Assembly (NCBI GenBank): GCA_965248905.1
Contig: CBDFKS010000007.1
Coordinates: 806,001 to 870,000, forward strand
DNA length: 64,000 bases
Direction: 5' to 3'
Source of the DNA: CBDFKS01 sp965248905
GTDB taxonomy: Bacteria; Chloroflexota; Dehalococcoidia; Lucifugimonadales; JAGWBF01
The translations under genes were made by a program, and so were the position numbers. The notes under the pieces were generated by a model. It had not been told where the DNA came from. It did not search any database and was given only the letters and a program-made list of their open reading frames with translations. Below, in pieces: positions 40,798 to 49,784 of this stretch; within the stretch, counting starts at the first letter, position 1; each line of letters begins with the position of its first letter.

Positions 40798-41031
40798 TTA
40801 CTCATCTGCGAGGCTTAGGCGTTTTTCTACGTCCTCGAGAGAGACAAGTTTCTCTTCCCCACGCTTTACAGCTTCCCGCGAGGCTAATAGCTTAGCGACG
40901 AACTCTTCTTTAAATTCTAATCCCTCATCCGGGTCGCCGAAGAAGTCCAGCAACGCCTCGTCCACAGCTATTTGTGTATAGGTCTTGATGAGTTCTTTCA
41001 GCTCATCAACCGTTAATTCAGAGACCTTCAT
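40798..41031 (-). CDS. Small antitoxin-like protein
   Basis: A 77-residue acidic helical protein, MKVSELTVDELKELIKTY..., with FGDPDEGLEFKEEFVAKLL and a C-terminal LEDVEKRLSLAD. This layout, with the DPDEGLEL/KEEF motif, is common among antitoxins paired with RelE-family toxins. The sequence behind it encodes only the last residues of such a toxin, so the antitoxin seems to be an orphan. It lies between DUF2007 and argH inside the arginine operon. Confidence 0.65.
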   Translation of the reverse strand: MKVSELTVDELKELIKTYTQIAVDEALLDFFGDPDEGLEFKEEFVAKLLASREAVKRGEEKLVSLEDVEKRLSLADE

Positions 41032-41096
41032 GATATCCTTCCTTGGCCGAGCGGAGAGCTTTTCGCGACTGGTAAACTAGCATTGCCCGCTGGTCT

Positions 41097-41300
41097 TTAA
41101 AGCATGCCTAGAGCTTTCTCTGCGTCTTCCTCTTTCACTAGCAGCCGCACTCCTCCCGTAGCCCACAGCAGATCGGGGCGCAGACCGCCAGCGTCATCCG
41201 CCGATATCATCGCCTGGATGCCTTCGGAGTCGAGGAAGCTCTTATCGAGCTCCGCATCCAGTCGGTTATTGTAGGTTTTGACACAAACTAGCTCTGACAA
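41097..41300 (-). CDS. DUF2007 (putative signal transducing) protein
   Basis: A 67-residue protein with the DUF2007 pattern: LVCVKTYNNRLDAELDKSFL, then GIQAMISADDAGG and GVRLLVKEEDAEKALGML. The fold is PII-like and is often called a signal-transducing domain without firm evidence. It is 18 bases downstream of argG and probably co-transcribed. Its role in the arginine operon is unknown. Confidence 0.8.
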   Translation of the reverse strand: MSELVCVKTYNNRLDAELDKSFLDSEGIQAMISADDAGGLRPDLLWATGGVRLLVKEEDAEKALGML

Positions 41301-41318
41301 CGATTGAGGGCCTTCCCT

Positions 41319-42512
41319 TTACTCGTCTCCCTGGACCTGAGCCTCGGTCCGCACGGGCAGGCCAAAGATGCTAATGAACCCCTCTGCTGCCCTGTGGTCG
41401 AACTTGTCACCGCGATCGTATGTGGCCAGCTCGTGACTGTATAGTGCACGAGACGATTTTCTACCAACTACGGTACAGCTACCTTTATGTAGCTTTACAC
41501 GAATCGTCCCGGTAACGTTATGTTGCGTGCTATGAACATAAGCATCCAGGTCGGTGCGGTGACGAGTGTACCATAGGCCGTTGTAGACCACCTCGGCATA
41601 CTCCTGGGCTATTCGCGTCTTGAAACGGACCTGATCCTTACTCAAGCTCATGGCTTCCAGGGCCTTGTGTGCTGTGTGTAGCACTACCGCCGCCGGTGCT
41701 TCGTACACCTCCCTGGACTTTATACCCACAAGACGGTCTTCGATGTGATCGATCCTGCCCACTCCGTGGTCTCCCGCAAGCTGGTTTAGATGGCTTATCA
41801 AGTCCACTGGACCCATCTCCTCACCATTCAGAGAGATGGGCAATCCCGTTTCAAAGCCTATCTCCAGGTACGTTGGACCATCCGGGGTACCGTCAATGGG
41901 TTTAGTCCATGCGTAGGCCGCCTCTGGTGGCTCATACCATGGGTCCTCCAGGTCTCCCGCTTCGATACTTCTGCCCCACAGGTTCTCATCCACCGAGTAG
42001 GGTCCCTTACCCATCGGGACTGGTATGTTATGTTGTCGAGCGTACTCGATCTCCTCGTCACGGCTCATAGCCCATTCACGAATCGGAGCGACAACCTTAA
42101 GCTCCGGCGCCAAGGCCGCTACACTTACGTCCAAGCGTACTTGGTCATTTCCCTTACCGGTGCAGCCGTGAGCTACCGCATATGCACCTTCTTTGCGGGC
42201 AGCATCTACGAGGTATCGAGCTATGAGAGGTCGTCCCAGCGCCGTAGCCAGTGGATACTTCTCTTCATAGATTGCGCCTGCCTGGAGAGCGGGGGCAATG
42301 AAATCTTGGTAGAACACCTCTTTGCCGTCGACAGTAAGAGCGTTGACGGCTCCGATCTGCAATGCGCGTTGCTTTATAGGCTCCATCTCTACCATGCCCA
42401 GGTCTACCGTAAACGTGACTATCTGGGCACCGTATTTATCCTGTAGCCACTTTATGGCCACCGAGGTGTCCAGCCCACCGCTGTATGCAAGTACGATTTT
42501 CCCTTCCGACAT
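41319..42512 (-). CDS. argG: Argininosuccinate synthase
   Basis: A 397-residue ATP-dependent ligase. IVLAYSGGLDTSVAIKWLQ is the ATP-pyrophosphatase loop, AVAHGCTGKGNDQVRLD and NLWGRSIEAGDLEDPW are family signatures, and GRIDHIEDRLVGIKSRE binds the product. It condenses citrulline and aspartate. It follows the MNT-HEPN gene by 13 bases and precedes DUF2007 by 18, all on one strand. Confidence 0.96.
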   Translation of the reverse strand: MSEGKIVLAYSGGLDTSVAIKWLQDKYGAQIVTFTVDLGMVEMEPIKQRALQIGAVNALTVDGKEVFYQDFIAPALQAGAIYEEKYPLATALGRPLIARYLVDAARKEGAYAVAHGCTGKGNDQVRLDVSVAALAPELKVVAPIREWAMSRDEEIEYARQHNIPVPMGKGPYSVDENLWGRSIEAGDLEDPWYEPPEAAYAWTKPIDGTPDGPTYLEIGFETGLPISLNGEEMGPVDLISHLNQLAGDHGVGRIDHIEDRLVGIKSREVYEAPAAVVLHTAHKALEAMSLSKDQVRFKTRIAQEYAEVVYNGLWYTRHRTDLDAYVHSTQHNVTGTIRVKLHKGSCTVVGRKSSRALYSHELATYDRGDKFDHRAAEGFISIFGLPVRTEAQVQGDE

Positions 42513-42525
42513 TGGGTCTCCTTAG

Positions 42526-43290
42526 CTATTCAGGTGCGCTTTCCACGATCTTCTCAACCAGAGGCCTGACTTGATCAAGAGCAGACTGGACCTCGTGGTG
42601 AGTCAGCTCCCTTCGCCTTTCGGGATAACGGTCATCCAGGTAGTATTTGGTAACTTCTTCACAAACGTGACGGTATTCCTCAAAAGTAGAATCATGGGGA
42701 ATGACGTCTTCCAGTAGCTCGACCAGGTCATAGGTACGCTTCAAGCGCCATCCCCGGAACATCAGGTACGCCTTGAGATATTTCTCCAACGCCTGTTGCA
42801 CGTGCATTCCGGCAGCGTTGGCAGGCCCGTCATGGTCCAGGATCAGCTCGGCTGCTTGTATGTCTTCAAGGGCAACGGAGAGCCAGCTTTGAGCATAGGG
42901 AGAGCTATCGTCAACCATAGGGTATGTCTCCTTTTCCCCATACAGCAGGAGGCCCCTAGACACGATCTCCTGGTAAAACTGGTTCCCTCTGCGTAGCTCC
43001 ATGTCCAGCTCTGAGGGAGTTAGTACGAATATGTCCACCGAGATTCCGTGGCGGGCGGGTGCGATGATCTTGGAGACCTTGGACTCTCTATCTCTTCGAT
43101 CCTCCGGCGAGTCCTTGATCACCAGCAGGTCCAGGTCGCTCTCTTTATCGGGCTGGCCATAGGCATAGGAACCGAACAGGAATATCTTATCAGGCTGATA
43201 CTCCTCTACTAGCCTTTGTACTATCGCGTCCAGCGATATTAGCCGACCAGCCGTTATATCGACCGAGCTATAATCGACACGATTTATCAT
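42526..43290 (-). CDS. MNT nucleotidyltransferase fused to a HEPN domain
   Basis: A 254-residue single-chain fusion. Residues 25-125 are a minimal nucleotidyltransferase: IFLFGSYAYGQPDKESDLDL has the GS-X9-11-SDxD motif, and GISVDIFVLTP supplies the third acidic residue. Residues 130-250 are a HEPN helical bundle (SWLSVALEDIQAAELIL, AAGMHVQQALEKYLKAYL, RTYDLVELLEDV). In most such HEPN proteins the last motif reads THDLxxL; here Tyr replaces His. Separate MNT and HEPN genes usually form toxin-antitoxin pairs in which MNT AMPylates HEPN. The fusion sits between argD and argG with gaps of 13-19 bases, in the arginine operon. Confidence 0.85.
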   Translation of the reverse strand: MINRVDYSSVDITAGRLISLDAIVQRLVEEYQPDKIFLFGSYAYGQPDKESDLDLLVIKDSPEDRRDRESKVSKIIAPARHGISVDIFVLTPSELDMELRRGNQFYQEIVSRGLLLYGEKETYPMVDDSSPYAQSWLSVALEDIQAAELILDHDGPANAAGMHVQQALEKYLKAYLMFRGWRLKRTYDLVELLEDVIPHDSTFEEYRHVCEEVTKYYLDDRYPERRRELTHHEVQSALDQVRPLVEKIVESAPE

Positions 43291-43309
43291 GGTGAATCGA
43301 TTATATCCC

Positions 43310-44515
43310 CTAAATCTTCTTTAGCGCGGCCTCCAACCGGGAAACTGCTCCTTCGATCTCTTCTGGGCTCACATTCAGGGGTGGCATAAAACGGATGGCG
43401 TTGGGCCTGACTGGGTTAAGAAGTAGCCCTTCTTCATTACATAGGCCGATCGCTTTACCGGAAATATTGTCGTTAAACTCCATCGCCATCAGTAGTCCCA
43501 TGCCTCTGACGTCCGTGATGAAGTCGAAACGAGATCTTAGATCATTGAGGCCTTTCTTCAGCAGCCCTCCCGAGGGACCGACATTGGAGACCACGTCGTT
43601 CTCGATAATGTACTTGGTGGAGGCGTAAGCAGCGGCACAGGTGAGTGGGTTACCTCCGAATGTTGAGCCGTGGTCTCCGGGTTCCAGGGCCATGCAGTGG
43701 TCCTTGGACATGAAGGCGCCAATGGGCACCCCTCCCCCAAGCCCCTTGCCCAGAGCTATCACGTCGGGCTCCACTCTGAATTGCTGGTAGCCAAATAGTG
43801 TACCTAAACGTCCCATTCCCGTTTGCACTTCATCCAAGACCAGCAGCAGTCCCTGCTCGTCGCACCATTTTCTGACTCTCTGGAGGTAATCGTCGGAGGG
43901 CACATTCACTCCCCCCTCTCCCTGCACCGGCTCGAGTAACACTGCCGCGGTGAGCTCAGTGGTGACCTCCATAATGGCCTCAATGTTGTTGTACTCAACG
44001 TGGACGAAGCCTGGAGTGAGGGGTTTGAAAGGCTCCTGATAGTGGGGTTGCCCCGTGGCGGCCAACGTCGCCATGGTGCGCCCATGAAAGGAATCGTAGG
44101 CGGTTATTACCTCATAAGCACCGTTCCGATTCTTCTTTCCATATTTTCTGGCCAGCTTCATCGACCCCTCAACCGCCTCGGCCCCACTGTTTCCGAAGAA
44201 AACCTTGTCAAGGCAACTGTTATCCACGAGCAGTTGGGCCAAGCGCAGCTGTGGCGTTGTGTAGAACTGGTTAGATGTCTGAACTAGTGTACTCGCCTGC
44301 TCCATTATGGCCTGAGTCATCGCGGGATGGCAGTGCCCCAGGTTGTTGACCGCCCACCCGGCGCAGAAGTCCAGGTACTCCTTGCCATTGACATCCCAGA
44401 CCTTGGTCCCTTCTCCCCGTACAATGACCACCGGCTGACGCCTTACGGTAAAAGCGTAATATTGCTTTTCCAACGCGATCCAATCTATTTGCTCGGCACC
44501 GGCGCCAGTGCTCAT
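43310..44515 (-). CDS. argD: Acetylornithine aminotransferase
   Basis: A 401-residue class III PLP aminotransferase: WDVNGKEYLDFCAGWAVNNL, FGNSGAEAVEGSMKLARKYG, VLLEPVQGEGGVN, LVLDEVQTGMGRLGT (PLP-binding Asp) and ALGKGLGGGVPIGAFM (Schiff-base Lys). It makes N-acetylornithine from the semialdehyde. The start overlaps the stop of the UPF0182 gene by four bases (ATGA). Other class III activities (GABA, ornithine) are possible, but the arg context decides. Confidence 0.93.
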   Translation of the reverse strand: MSTGAGAEQIDWIALEKQYYAFTVRRQPVVIVRGEGTKVWDVNGKEYLDFCAGWAVNNLGHCHPAMTQAIMEQASTLVQTSNQFYTTPQLRLAQLLVDNSCLDKVFFGNSGAEAVEGSMKLARKYGKKNRNGAYEVITAYDSFHGRTMATLAATGQPHYQEPFKPLTPGFVHVEYNNIEAIMEVTTELTAAVLLEPVQGEGGVNVPSDDYLQRVRKWCDEQGLLLVLDEVQTGMGRLGTLFGYQQFRVEPDVIALGKGLGGGVPIGAFMSKDHCMALEPGDHGSTFGGNPLTCAAAYASTKYIIENDVVSNVGPSGGLLKKGLNDLRSRFDFITDVRGMGLLMAMEFNDNISGKAIGLCNEEGLLLNPVRPNAIRFMPPLNVSPEEIEGAVSRLEAALKKI

Positions 44516-47310
44516 GACGAATCACCTCCTATGGTCTGGTTTATCTCCTTAAAGGCTTCCTCCAGAGCTTCCAGGTTCTCTCTGAGTCTTCTCAACGCAT
44601 CCTCAGCACTGCCAATCTGTTCCTGCACATCCAGTACGGATAAATCGGGAGTTTCGGTAGATGGAGTTGCCTCTCCGTCTACCTCACCATCGGGAAGTTG
44701 CTCCACCAGGGGAACTGTGAAGGGCCCTCCTAACAACAGGTTTAAACTTTCGGTGAGAGTGTCGGACATGGCCACGTTATTATGGTCAGCTACAATGACC
44801 TTCTTAAGCTCCGGGAAGGCCAGGGCCTCTGCCCGAATATAGAGGGGTTCCACGAACAACATTGACCGACCCATGGGAATGGCTAGCAGATTTCCTCGAA
44901 TACACAGTTTCTCCTCAGAGCAAAGAAGGGTCAGCTCCTTGCCTATCGTTTCGTCGTTGGTGATGCGACCTTCAATGAGCTCAGGGCCATCCACCTGCCC
45001 CCCTTTGGGGAATATGAATGTCAAAAGCTTGCCATAGTTCTCTCTATCGTTGCGGGCAGCCATCCACCCGACCATGTTTTTTCTGACTTCCCCTCCTGGA
45101 GTGAAGGGCAACAGCAGCACGAATTCCTCAGTTTCCTCTCCTGGAAGCTTCATGATAAGGTAGTAGGGTTCTACATCTTGGGTATCGGACAGGAACACTT
45201 CTTGGGCACGGGCCCACAAGTCCTCTCTCTTGAAGAAGGTTTCAGGGTCTCGCATGTGATAACGAAGATTTATGTCTGTTTGTGCCGTAAACAGATCGAT
45301 AGGATAACGAATGTGGTCCCGTAGAATGGGATCGAGCTCGTCAATCTCATCGAAGTCCTTAAAAAGATCGGGGAACGCCTTCCGGTAAATTTGCACTAGG
45401 GGATCTTTTGGTTCGATAATAAAGAAATGAATCGTGCCATTGTAGGCATCGACCACAACCTTAACGCTGTTGCGGATATAGTTGAACTCATCCTTGAATC
45501 TAGCAGAGTAGGCATAGCGGTCCGTGGTAGTGTAGGTATCCTGTATCCACCAGAGCTTCCCATTCTCACCTATCACCATATATGGATCGCTATCCAGGTC
45601 CAGAAACGGCGCTAGAGTATGCACCCTGTCTTTAATCTCCCGCCTGTACATAATCGAGCTATCGGAGGTGATTTGGCCGCTGATTAAGAGATTGAAGTCA
45701 AGCATCTGCCACGCGTACGCAGCCCTGCGTATCAACGAGCTGACCCCCACTCCACCGGTACCTTCGTAATCTTTATAAATAGGGACATCCTCAGGGCCGG
45801 GGTAGTTAAACTCCCTGGTATCTGAGTTGACTATTATGAAGCCCTTGGTATTCTCCCCATAGTATATCTCAGGCTGGGTGACCTCCAGCCGTCCATGCAT
45901 GGGCACATCCTGTAGGAAGAACTCGGGACGGCCCTCGCGGGTAGCCCGGTTTACCGGGCTCATGGTAAGCCCGAAGCCGTGGGTGAATGAGAGCTTACGG
46001 TTAACCCAGTTTTGAGCATCCTCCTCCAGATTTTCCGGGAACAGCTCCCTGGCAGCGAGCATCACCTGCCGGTACTCCCCGTCGGGGAACCGATAGCGGT
46101 CCGAGTCCACGCCAACGAAGTTATAGTATTGGCGGAACGTCTGTATCTGGTTGTAAGTATCCCGCAGGGGCCTGTGGTCCCACAGACGAATGTTGTTTAT
46201 CGTCCCGGGGTTATTCGCTACGGTGGCGATGTCCAGATCGGGGTTGTAGTCGAAAGGCCTCTCTTCCATCAAATCCAGACCGTACGCCGCCCTGGTAGAG
46301 GTGATGGCCCGCTGTACGAACTTTTCCTCGCGATCAAACTCGTTCGGATCGACCCGGAACCTCTGGAATACTACAGGGTATATGCCTCCCGCCAATATCG
46401 CCAGTACTGCCCACAGCGAGAAAGAGGCGATCATAAGTCTCACGCCACCATAGTAGAGACTGACCATAAAGCCTACGGCGGATACCATCGCAATTGCTAC
46501 CAGAAGCCATAACACTGGAAGCCTGGCGTTCACATCGGCGTAGCCAGCCCCCGGAGCCGCGCCCCTACCTGAGAAAACCAGCTCGAAAATATCAAGGTAA
46601 TGGGCAGCCGCGATAGTAAGCATCAGAACGGCGCCCAGAACAGCCAGATGTCCCCTTACCTTAGGCGTCAGGGTAAATCGCACGCCGCGCAACGAGAAGA
46701 TTGCCAGATACAGTCCCACCACAGCGACCAGCATCGCTATGACCGCCCCCATAACCCAGCCCTGGATGAAGTGGAGCATGGGCATGACCGCAACGTGGAA
46801 GCTCATATCTTTATTAAACTGAGGGTCTTCTATGCCAAAGGGGACGCGGTTAAAGTAGATCAGAAAGGTCTCCCACCTACCCTGGGCCACAACCCCGAAT
46901 ACCACACTCATGATCAGGACGGTCAGGAACGCGCCCACGATGATGCCAATGCGGCCTAGCTTGAATACATCTGGAGGAACCGGAAGAATCGACTCCCCTC
47001 TGGAGAATCGATAGGCAATGTAAAGATTGATAAGTAAGGAAATAGCAACGACGAGAGCACCGCCGAAAAATAGCCATATACGCATGCCCAGGATTTTCTT
47101 GAATACTGGAAGGAACTCTAAACTGCCAAACCATAGCCAATCTGTGTAGATACCCTTGGCGACGAAGAGGAGCGCAATAATTAGGACTACAACAGCGACC
47201 GCCAGAACGATCCTGGCTATTAGCTTAAGATTTTGCGGTCTAAAGCCCTCGAGTCCTCCCCCTTCCCATGGGGGATGACTCTCTCCGTTGTTCCTTACGT
47301 TAAAACTCAT
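44512..47310 (-). CDS. UPF0182 family large membrane protein
   Basis: A 932-residue UPF0182 (COG1615) protein. Seven hydrophobic segments occupy about residues 30-330 (IARIVLAVAVVVLIIALLFVA, VVAISLLINLYIAYRF, GIIVGAFLTVLIMSVVFGVV and others). They are followed by a roughly 550-residue extracellular region with SFTHGFGLTMSPVNRATREG and an acidic C-terminus with a short coiled coil. The function is unknown across the family. It lies inside the arginine operon and its stop overlaps argD. The first 20 residues, SHPPWEGGGLEGF, are read from a hairpin repeat (47246-47280) and may be acquired sequence. Confidence 0.92.
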   Translation of the reverse strand: MSFNVRNNGESHPPWEGGGLEGFRPQNLKLIARIVLAVAVVVLIIALLFVAKGIYTDWLWFGSLEFLPVFKKILGMRIWLFFGGALVVAISLLINLYIAYRFSRGESILPVPPDVFKLGRIGIIVGAFLTVLIMSVVFGVVAQGRWETFLIYFNRVPFGIEDPQFNKDMSFHVAVMPMLHFIQGWVMGAVIAMLVAVVGLYLAIFSLRGVRFTLTPKVRGHLAVLGAVLMLTIAAAHYLDIFELVFSGRGAAPGAGYADVNARLPVLWLLVAIAMVSAVGFMVSLYYGGVRLMIASFSLWAVLAILAGGIYPVVFQRFRVDPNEFDREEKFVQRAITSTRAAYGLDLMEERPFDYNPDLDIATVANNPGTINNIRLWDHRPLRDTYNQIQTFRQYYNFVGVDSDRYRFPDGEYRQVMLAARELFPENLEEDAQNWVNRKLSFTHGFGLTMSPVNRATREGRPEFFLQDVPMHGRLEVTQPEIYYGENTKGFIIVNSDTREFNYPGPEDVPIYKDYEGTGGVGVSSLIRRAAYAWQMLDFNLLISGQITSDSSIMYRREIKDRVHTLAPFLDLDSDPYMVIGENGKLWWIQDTYTTTDRYAYSARFKDEFNYIRNSVKVVVDAYNGTIHFFIIEPKDPLVQIYRKAFPDLFKDFDEIDELDPILRDHIRYPIDLFTAQTDINLRYHMRDPETFFKREDLWARAQEVFLSDTQDVEPYYLIMKLPGEETEEFVLLLPFTPGGEVRKNMVGWMAARNDRENYGKLLTFIFPKGGQVDGPELIEGRITNDETIGKELTLLCSEEKLCIRGNLLAIPMGRSMLFVEPLYIRAEALAFPELKKVIVADHNNVAMSDTLTESLNLLLGGPFTVPLVEQLPDGEVDGEATPSTETPDLSVLDVQEQIGSAEDALRRLRENLEALEEAFKEINQTIGGDSS
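47246..47280. repeat. Short hairpin repeat at the start of the UPF0182 gene
   Basis: ccctcgagtcctccccc then ttcccatgggggatgact: CCCCC and GGGGG arms close to those at 23023, 23489 and 35181. It is translated as SHPPWEGGGLEG. The match to the other copies is partial. Confidence 0.5.
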
Positions 47311-47420
47311 TACACCGTCCGATTAGCTATTCGCTAAAGTCCTTACAGTACCGTTCTGGATACGTATGATCGATTTCCAGCTTTCCAAACAACTATACAC
47401 GAAATGAGCCTCTAATAGCT

Positions 47421-48224
47421 TCATGAAGAGGTTCTCGAATCACCGACTATTCGAGTACCCCTTCCCACACCCTGCAAGCAGCCAGTCAGGGCCCCTGGTT
47501 GTCTACCATCTACAACATCCGTCACTGGCACCTGTTCAAGGGCGCGAAGGCAGGCCTCTAGCTTTGGTATCATACCACCCTTGACTATACCCGATGATAG
47601 CAGCGGCCGGGCGGACCTGCCGGTCAATCGTTGCATCAACCTTCCAGAGCCATCCATGATTCCTTCGACGTCCGTTAAAAAAACTAGTCTATCCGCAGAC
47701 ACGGCGTGGGCTATTTCCCCCGCGACCGTATCACCGTTTATGTTGAGCAGTGAACCAGAATAGGGTGTGCCGTCAATTCTGTGTAATCCCAGCGGGGCAA
47801 TCAGGGGTATGTACCCGCCATCAAGGACTTGCAGGAGTGGCTCCAAGTTCACATTGGTTATACGTCCCACATAGCCCAGCTCTTCGTCGGCCAATTCTGC
47901 CTCTAGAAGACCACCATCCACCCCACTCATCCCCATGGCCTTACCCCCCAAAGACATCACCGATGCTACCAGCTGTTTGTTTACGAGTCCGGTCAAAACC
48001 GCGGTGACTATCTCAAGGCTCTGGGTATCCGTGACCCTCAATCCTCTGACAAAGCGTGGGATCGTGCCCTGTCGCTCCATCCATTGAGAGATAATGCTTC
48101 CACCACCGTGAACGACGATAAGTTTTACGCCATCTCTCTGTAGAGCAACCAGGTCCTCCAGGGTCGTATCGTGGCTGCCCAGGGTACTGCCCCCGATTTT
48201 TACAACTACCGGCCTATCTGTCAC
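47421..48224 (-). CDS. argB: Acetylglutamate kinase
   Basis: A 267-residue amino-acid kinase: VVVKIGGSTLG, LIVVHGGGSIISQWM, LEAELADEELGYVGRI, LNINGDTVAGEIAHAV and FLTDVEGIMDGSG cover the ATP- and substrate-binding sites. It phosphorylates N-acetylglutamate in the second step of arginine synthesis. GTG 48224 overlaps a small upstream frame. No ArgA-type extension is seen. ArgC, needed between ArgB and ArgD, is not in the window. Confidence 0.93.
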   Translation of the reverse strand: MTDRPVVVKIGGSTLGSHDTTLEDLVALQRDGVKLIVVHGGGSIISQWMERQGTIPRFVRGLRVTDTQSLEIVTAVLTGLVNKQLVASVMSLGGKAMGMSGVDGGLLEAELADEELGYVGRITNVNLEPLLQVLDGGYIPLIAPLGLHRIDGTPYSGSLLNINGDTVAGEIAHAVSADRLVFLTDVEGIMDGSGRLMQRLTGRSARPLLSSGIVKGGMIPKLEACLRALEQVPVTDVVDGRQPGALTGCLQGVGRGTRIVGDSRTSS

Positions 48225-48444
48225 TCAACGCGCCGTCCTTATCGTCTCCCTGAGAGTCTCTAGAGCCGCCAATAACGTAGGGCGGTAACCTAAGCACCGC
48301 CCATCCCTTTCCGGACTCTATGTACTGTGCGTTGAGTATCAAGACGGGGCCTCTAGCGAATCCAAGAAACCATGCGAACTGCCGACCATATTGTGATGGA
48401 CCGATGGACGATCGCCATCCGCGAGGTGTCGGAGATTCATCCAT
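48214..48444 (-). CDS. Small hypothetical protein between argJ and argB
   Basis: A 76-residue frame (MDESPTPRGWRSSIG... to GALSDR) that overlaps the argB start by 11 bases, the kind of junction seen in coupled genes. It has no recognisable domain, a weak ribosome site and a hydrophobic middle stretch. It may be a real short gene or simply a leader in open frame. Confidence 0.35.
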   Translation of the reverse strand: MDESPTPRGWRSSIGPSQYGRQFAWFLGFARGPVLILNAQYIESGKGWAVLRLPPYVIGGSRDSQGDDKDGALSDR

Positions 48445-48483
48445 AAAAAGTGAATTGTCGTGGCCGAGGGCAGCCGCCAGTAT

Positions 48484-49701
48484 CTAGGTGGTGTAAGCGC
48501 TGTTAAACGTCACATACTCCTCGCTAAGGTTACAGCCCCACGCAGTAGCACTCCCCTGACCTAGATTCAGTTTGATGCGGAAAGAGACCTCGGGCCCCCG
48601 CATAAGCATCACCACCCCATCCCGATGAAATGGGACGGGACGGCCATCTTCCATTATACAAACGTCGTTAACGTAGAGAGCGATTTTCTCCTCTTCAACT
48701 TCGGCGCCGCTTCTACCCAGAGCCGCGAGAATCCGACCCCAATTCGGGTCGGAGCCGTGCACCGCCGACTTGACCAGGCTTGAAGACACAACCGTCTTGG
48801 CTGCCAGCCTTGCTTCAGCGTTGTTGGTAGCGCCATCAACCGTGGCCTCAATAAGCCTGGATGCTCCCTCAGCGTCTCTAGCCAGCTCCCTGGTCAAATA
48901 AACACAAAGCTGGTCTAGGCCCTTCTGGAACAACTCACCCCATGGCGAACCATCTGTTATAGGGCCGGCTTCGGCGCCATCGTTGGCAAATAGTAGCACC
49001 GTGTCATTGGTGCTGGTGTCGCCATCAACTGAGAGCATGTTAAAGGAGGAGTCCACGGACTGTTTTAATGCCTTTTGCAAAAAAGAGCCGTCCACCTCTG
49101 CATCGGTTGTGAGGAAACAGAGCATCGTCGCCATGTTGGGGTGTATCATACCTGCGCCCTTAACGATGCCCGCAATTCTGACGGTTTTGCCCTGATGCTC
49201 TATAGAAACCACTCCCTCTTTGGGACGGCTGTCCGTTGTCAATATGGCCCTGGCGAGGTCATGGCCACCATTTTCGGAGAGCTCTATTCTCTCAATGCCG
49301 GCCCGGATAAGGGCCATGGGCAGCTCGACACCTATAATGCCTGTGCTGGCGACCAACATTTCCTTCGGTTCAACACCTAGACGTGCAGCAGCCTCAGAGG
49401 TTGCCTCTTGAGCGTCAAGATAGCCCTGCTCACCCACACAGGTGTTTGCTATGCCACTGTTAACTACCAAGCCCCTTACCTTGCCCTGGCCCACTCTCTC
49501 CTGGCACAAACGGACCGATGGCGACTTGATGGTGCTGGTCGTAAACATCCCGGCTACCGAGCAGGGCCTATCGGAGAGCAGCAATCCCAGGTCCAGCTTG
49601 TCCTCCGCGTAGGTCTTGATACCGGCGTACGTGGCCCCCGCAACAAACCTCTTTGGCGTTGTTACTGTGCCGCCGTCTATAAACTTAATCTCGCCATCCA
49701 T
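48484..49701 (-). CDS. argJ: Bifunctional ornithine acetyltransferase / N-acetylglutamate synthase
   Basis: A 405-residue ArgJ. VVNSGIANTCVGEQGY, LVASTGIIGVELPM and the self-cleavage site in MIHPNMATMLCFLTTDA (Thr of ATM is the nucleophile after cleavage near residue 190) are clear, as are SFNMLSVDGDTSTNDTVLLF and HGSDPNWGRILAALGRSG. It recycles the acetyl group from acetylornithine to glutamate. It starts the arginine run. A candidate promoter region with a repeated AT-rich word lies 85 bases upstream. Confidence 0.95.
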   Translation of the reverse strand: MDGEIKFIDGGTVTTPKRFVAGATYAGIKTYAEDKLDLGLLLSDRPCSVAGMFTTSTIKSPSVRLCQERVGQGKVRGLVVNSGIANTCVGEQGYLDAQEATSEAAARLGVEPKEMLVASTGIIGVELPMALIRAGIERIELSENGGHDLARAILTTDSRPKEGVVSIEHQGKTVRIAGIVKGAGMIHPNMATMLCFLTTDAEVDGSFLQKALKQSVDSSFNMLSVDGDTSTNDTVLLFANDGAEAGPITDGSPWGELFQKGLDQLCVYLTRELARDAEGASRLIEATVDGATNNAEARLAAKTVVSSSLVKSAVHGSDPNWGRILAALGRSGAEVEEEKIALYVNDVCIMEDGRPVPFHRDGVVMLMRGPEVSFRIKLNLGQGSATAWGCNLSEEYVTFNSAYTT

Positions 49702-49784
49702 GATGATTTTCTCTCTCCAGGGATTTCTTCAACCTACATGGGAGACACTATTGCAGATCCCGTAGCTCGGGAACCAATCGCCTA

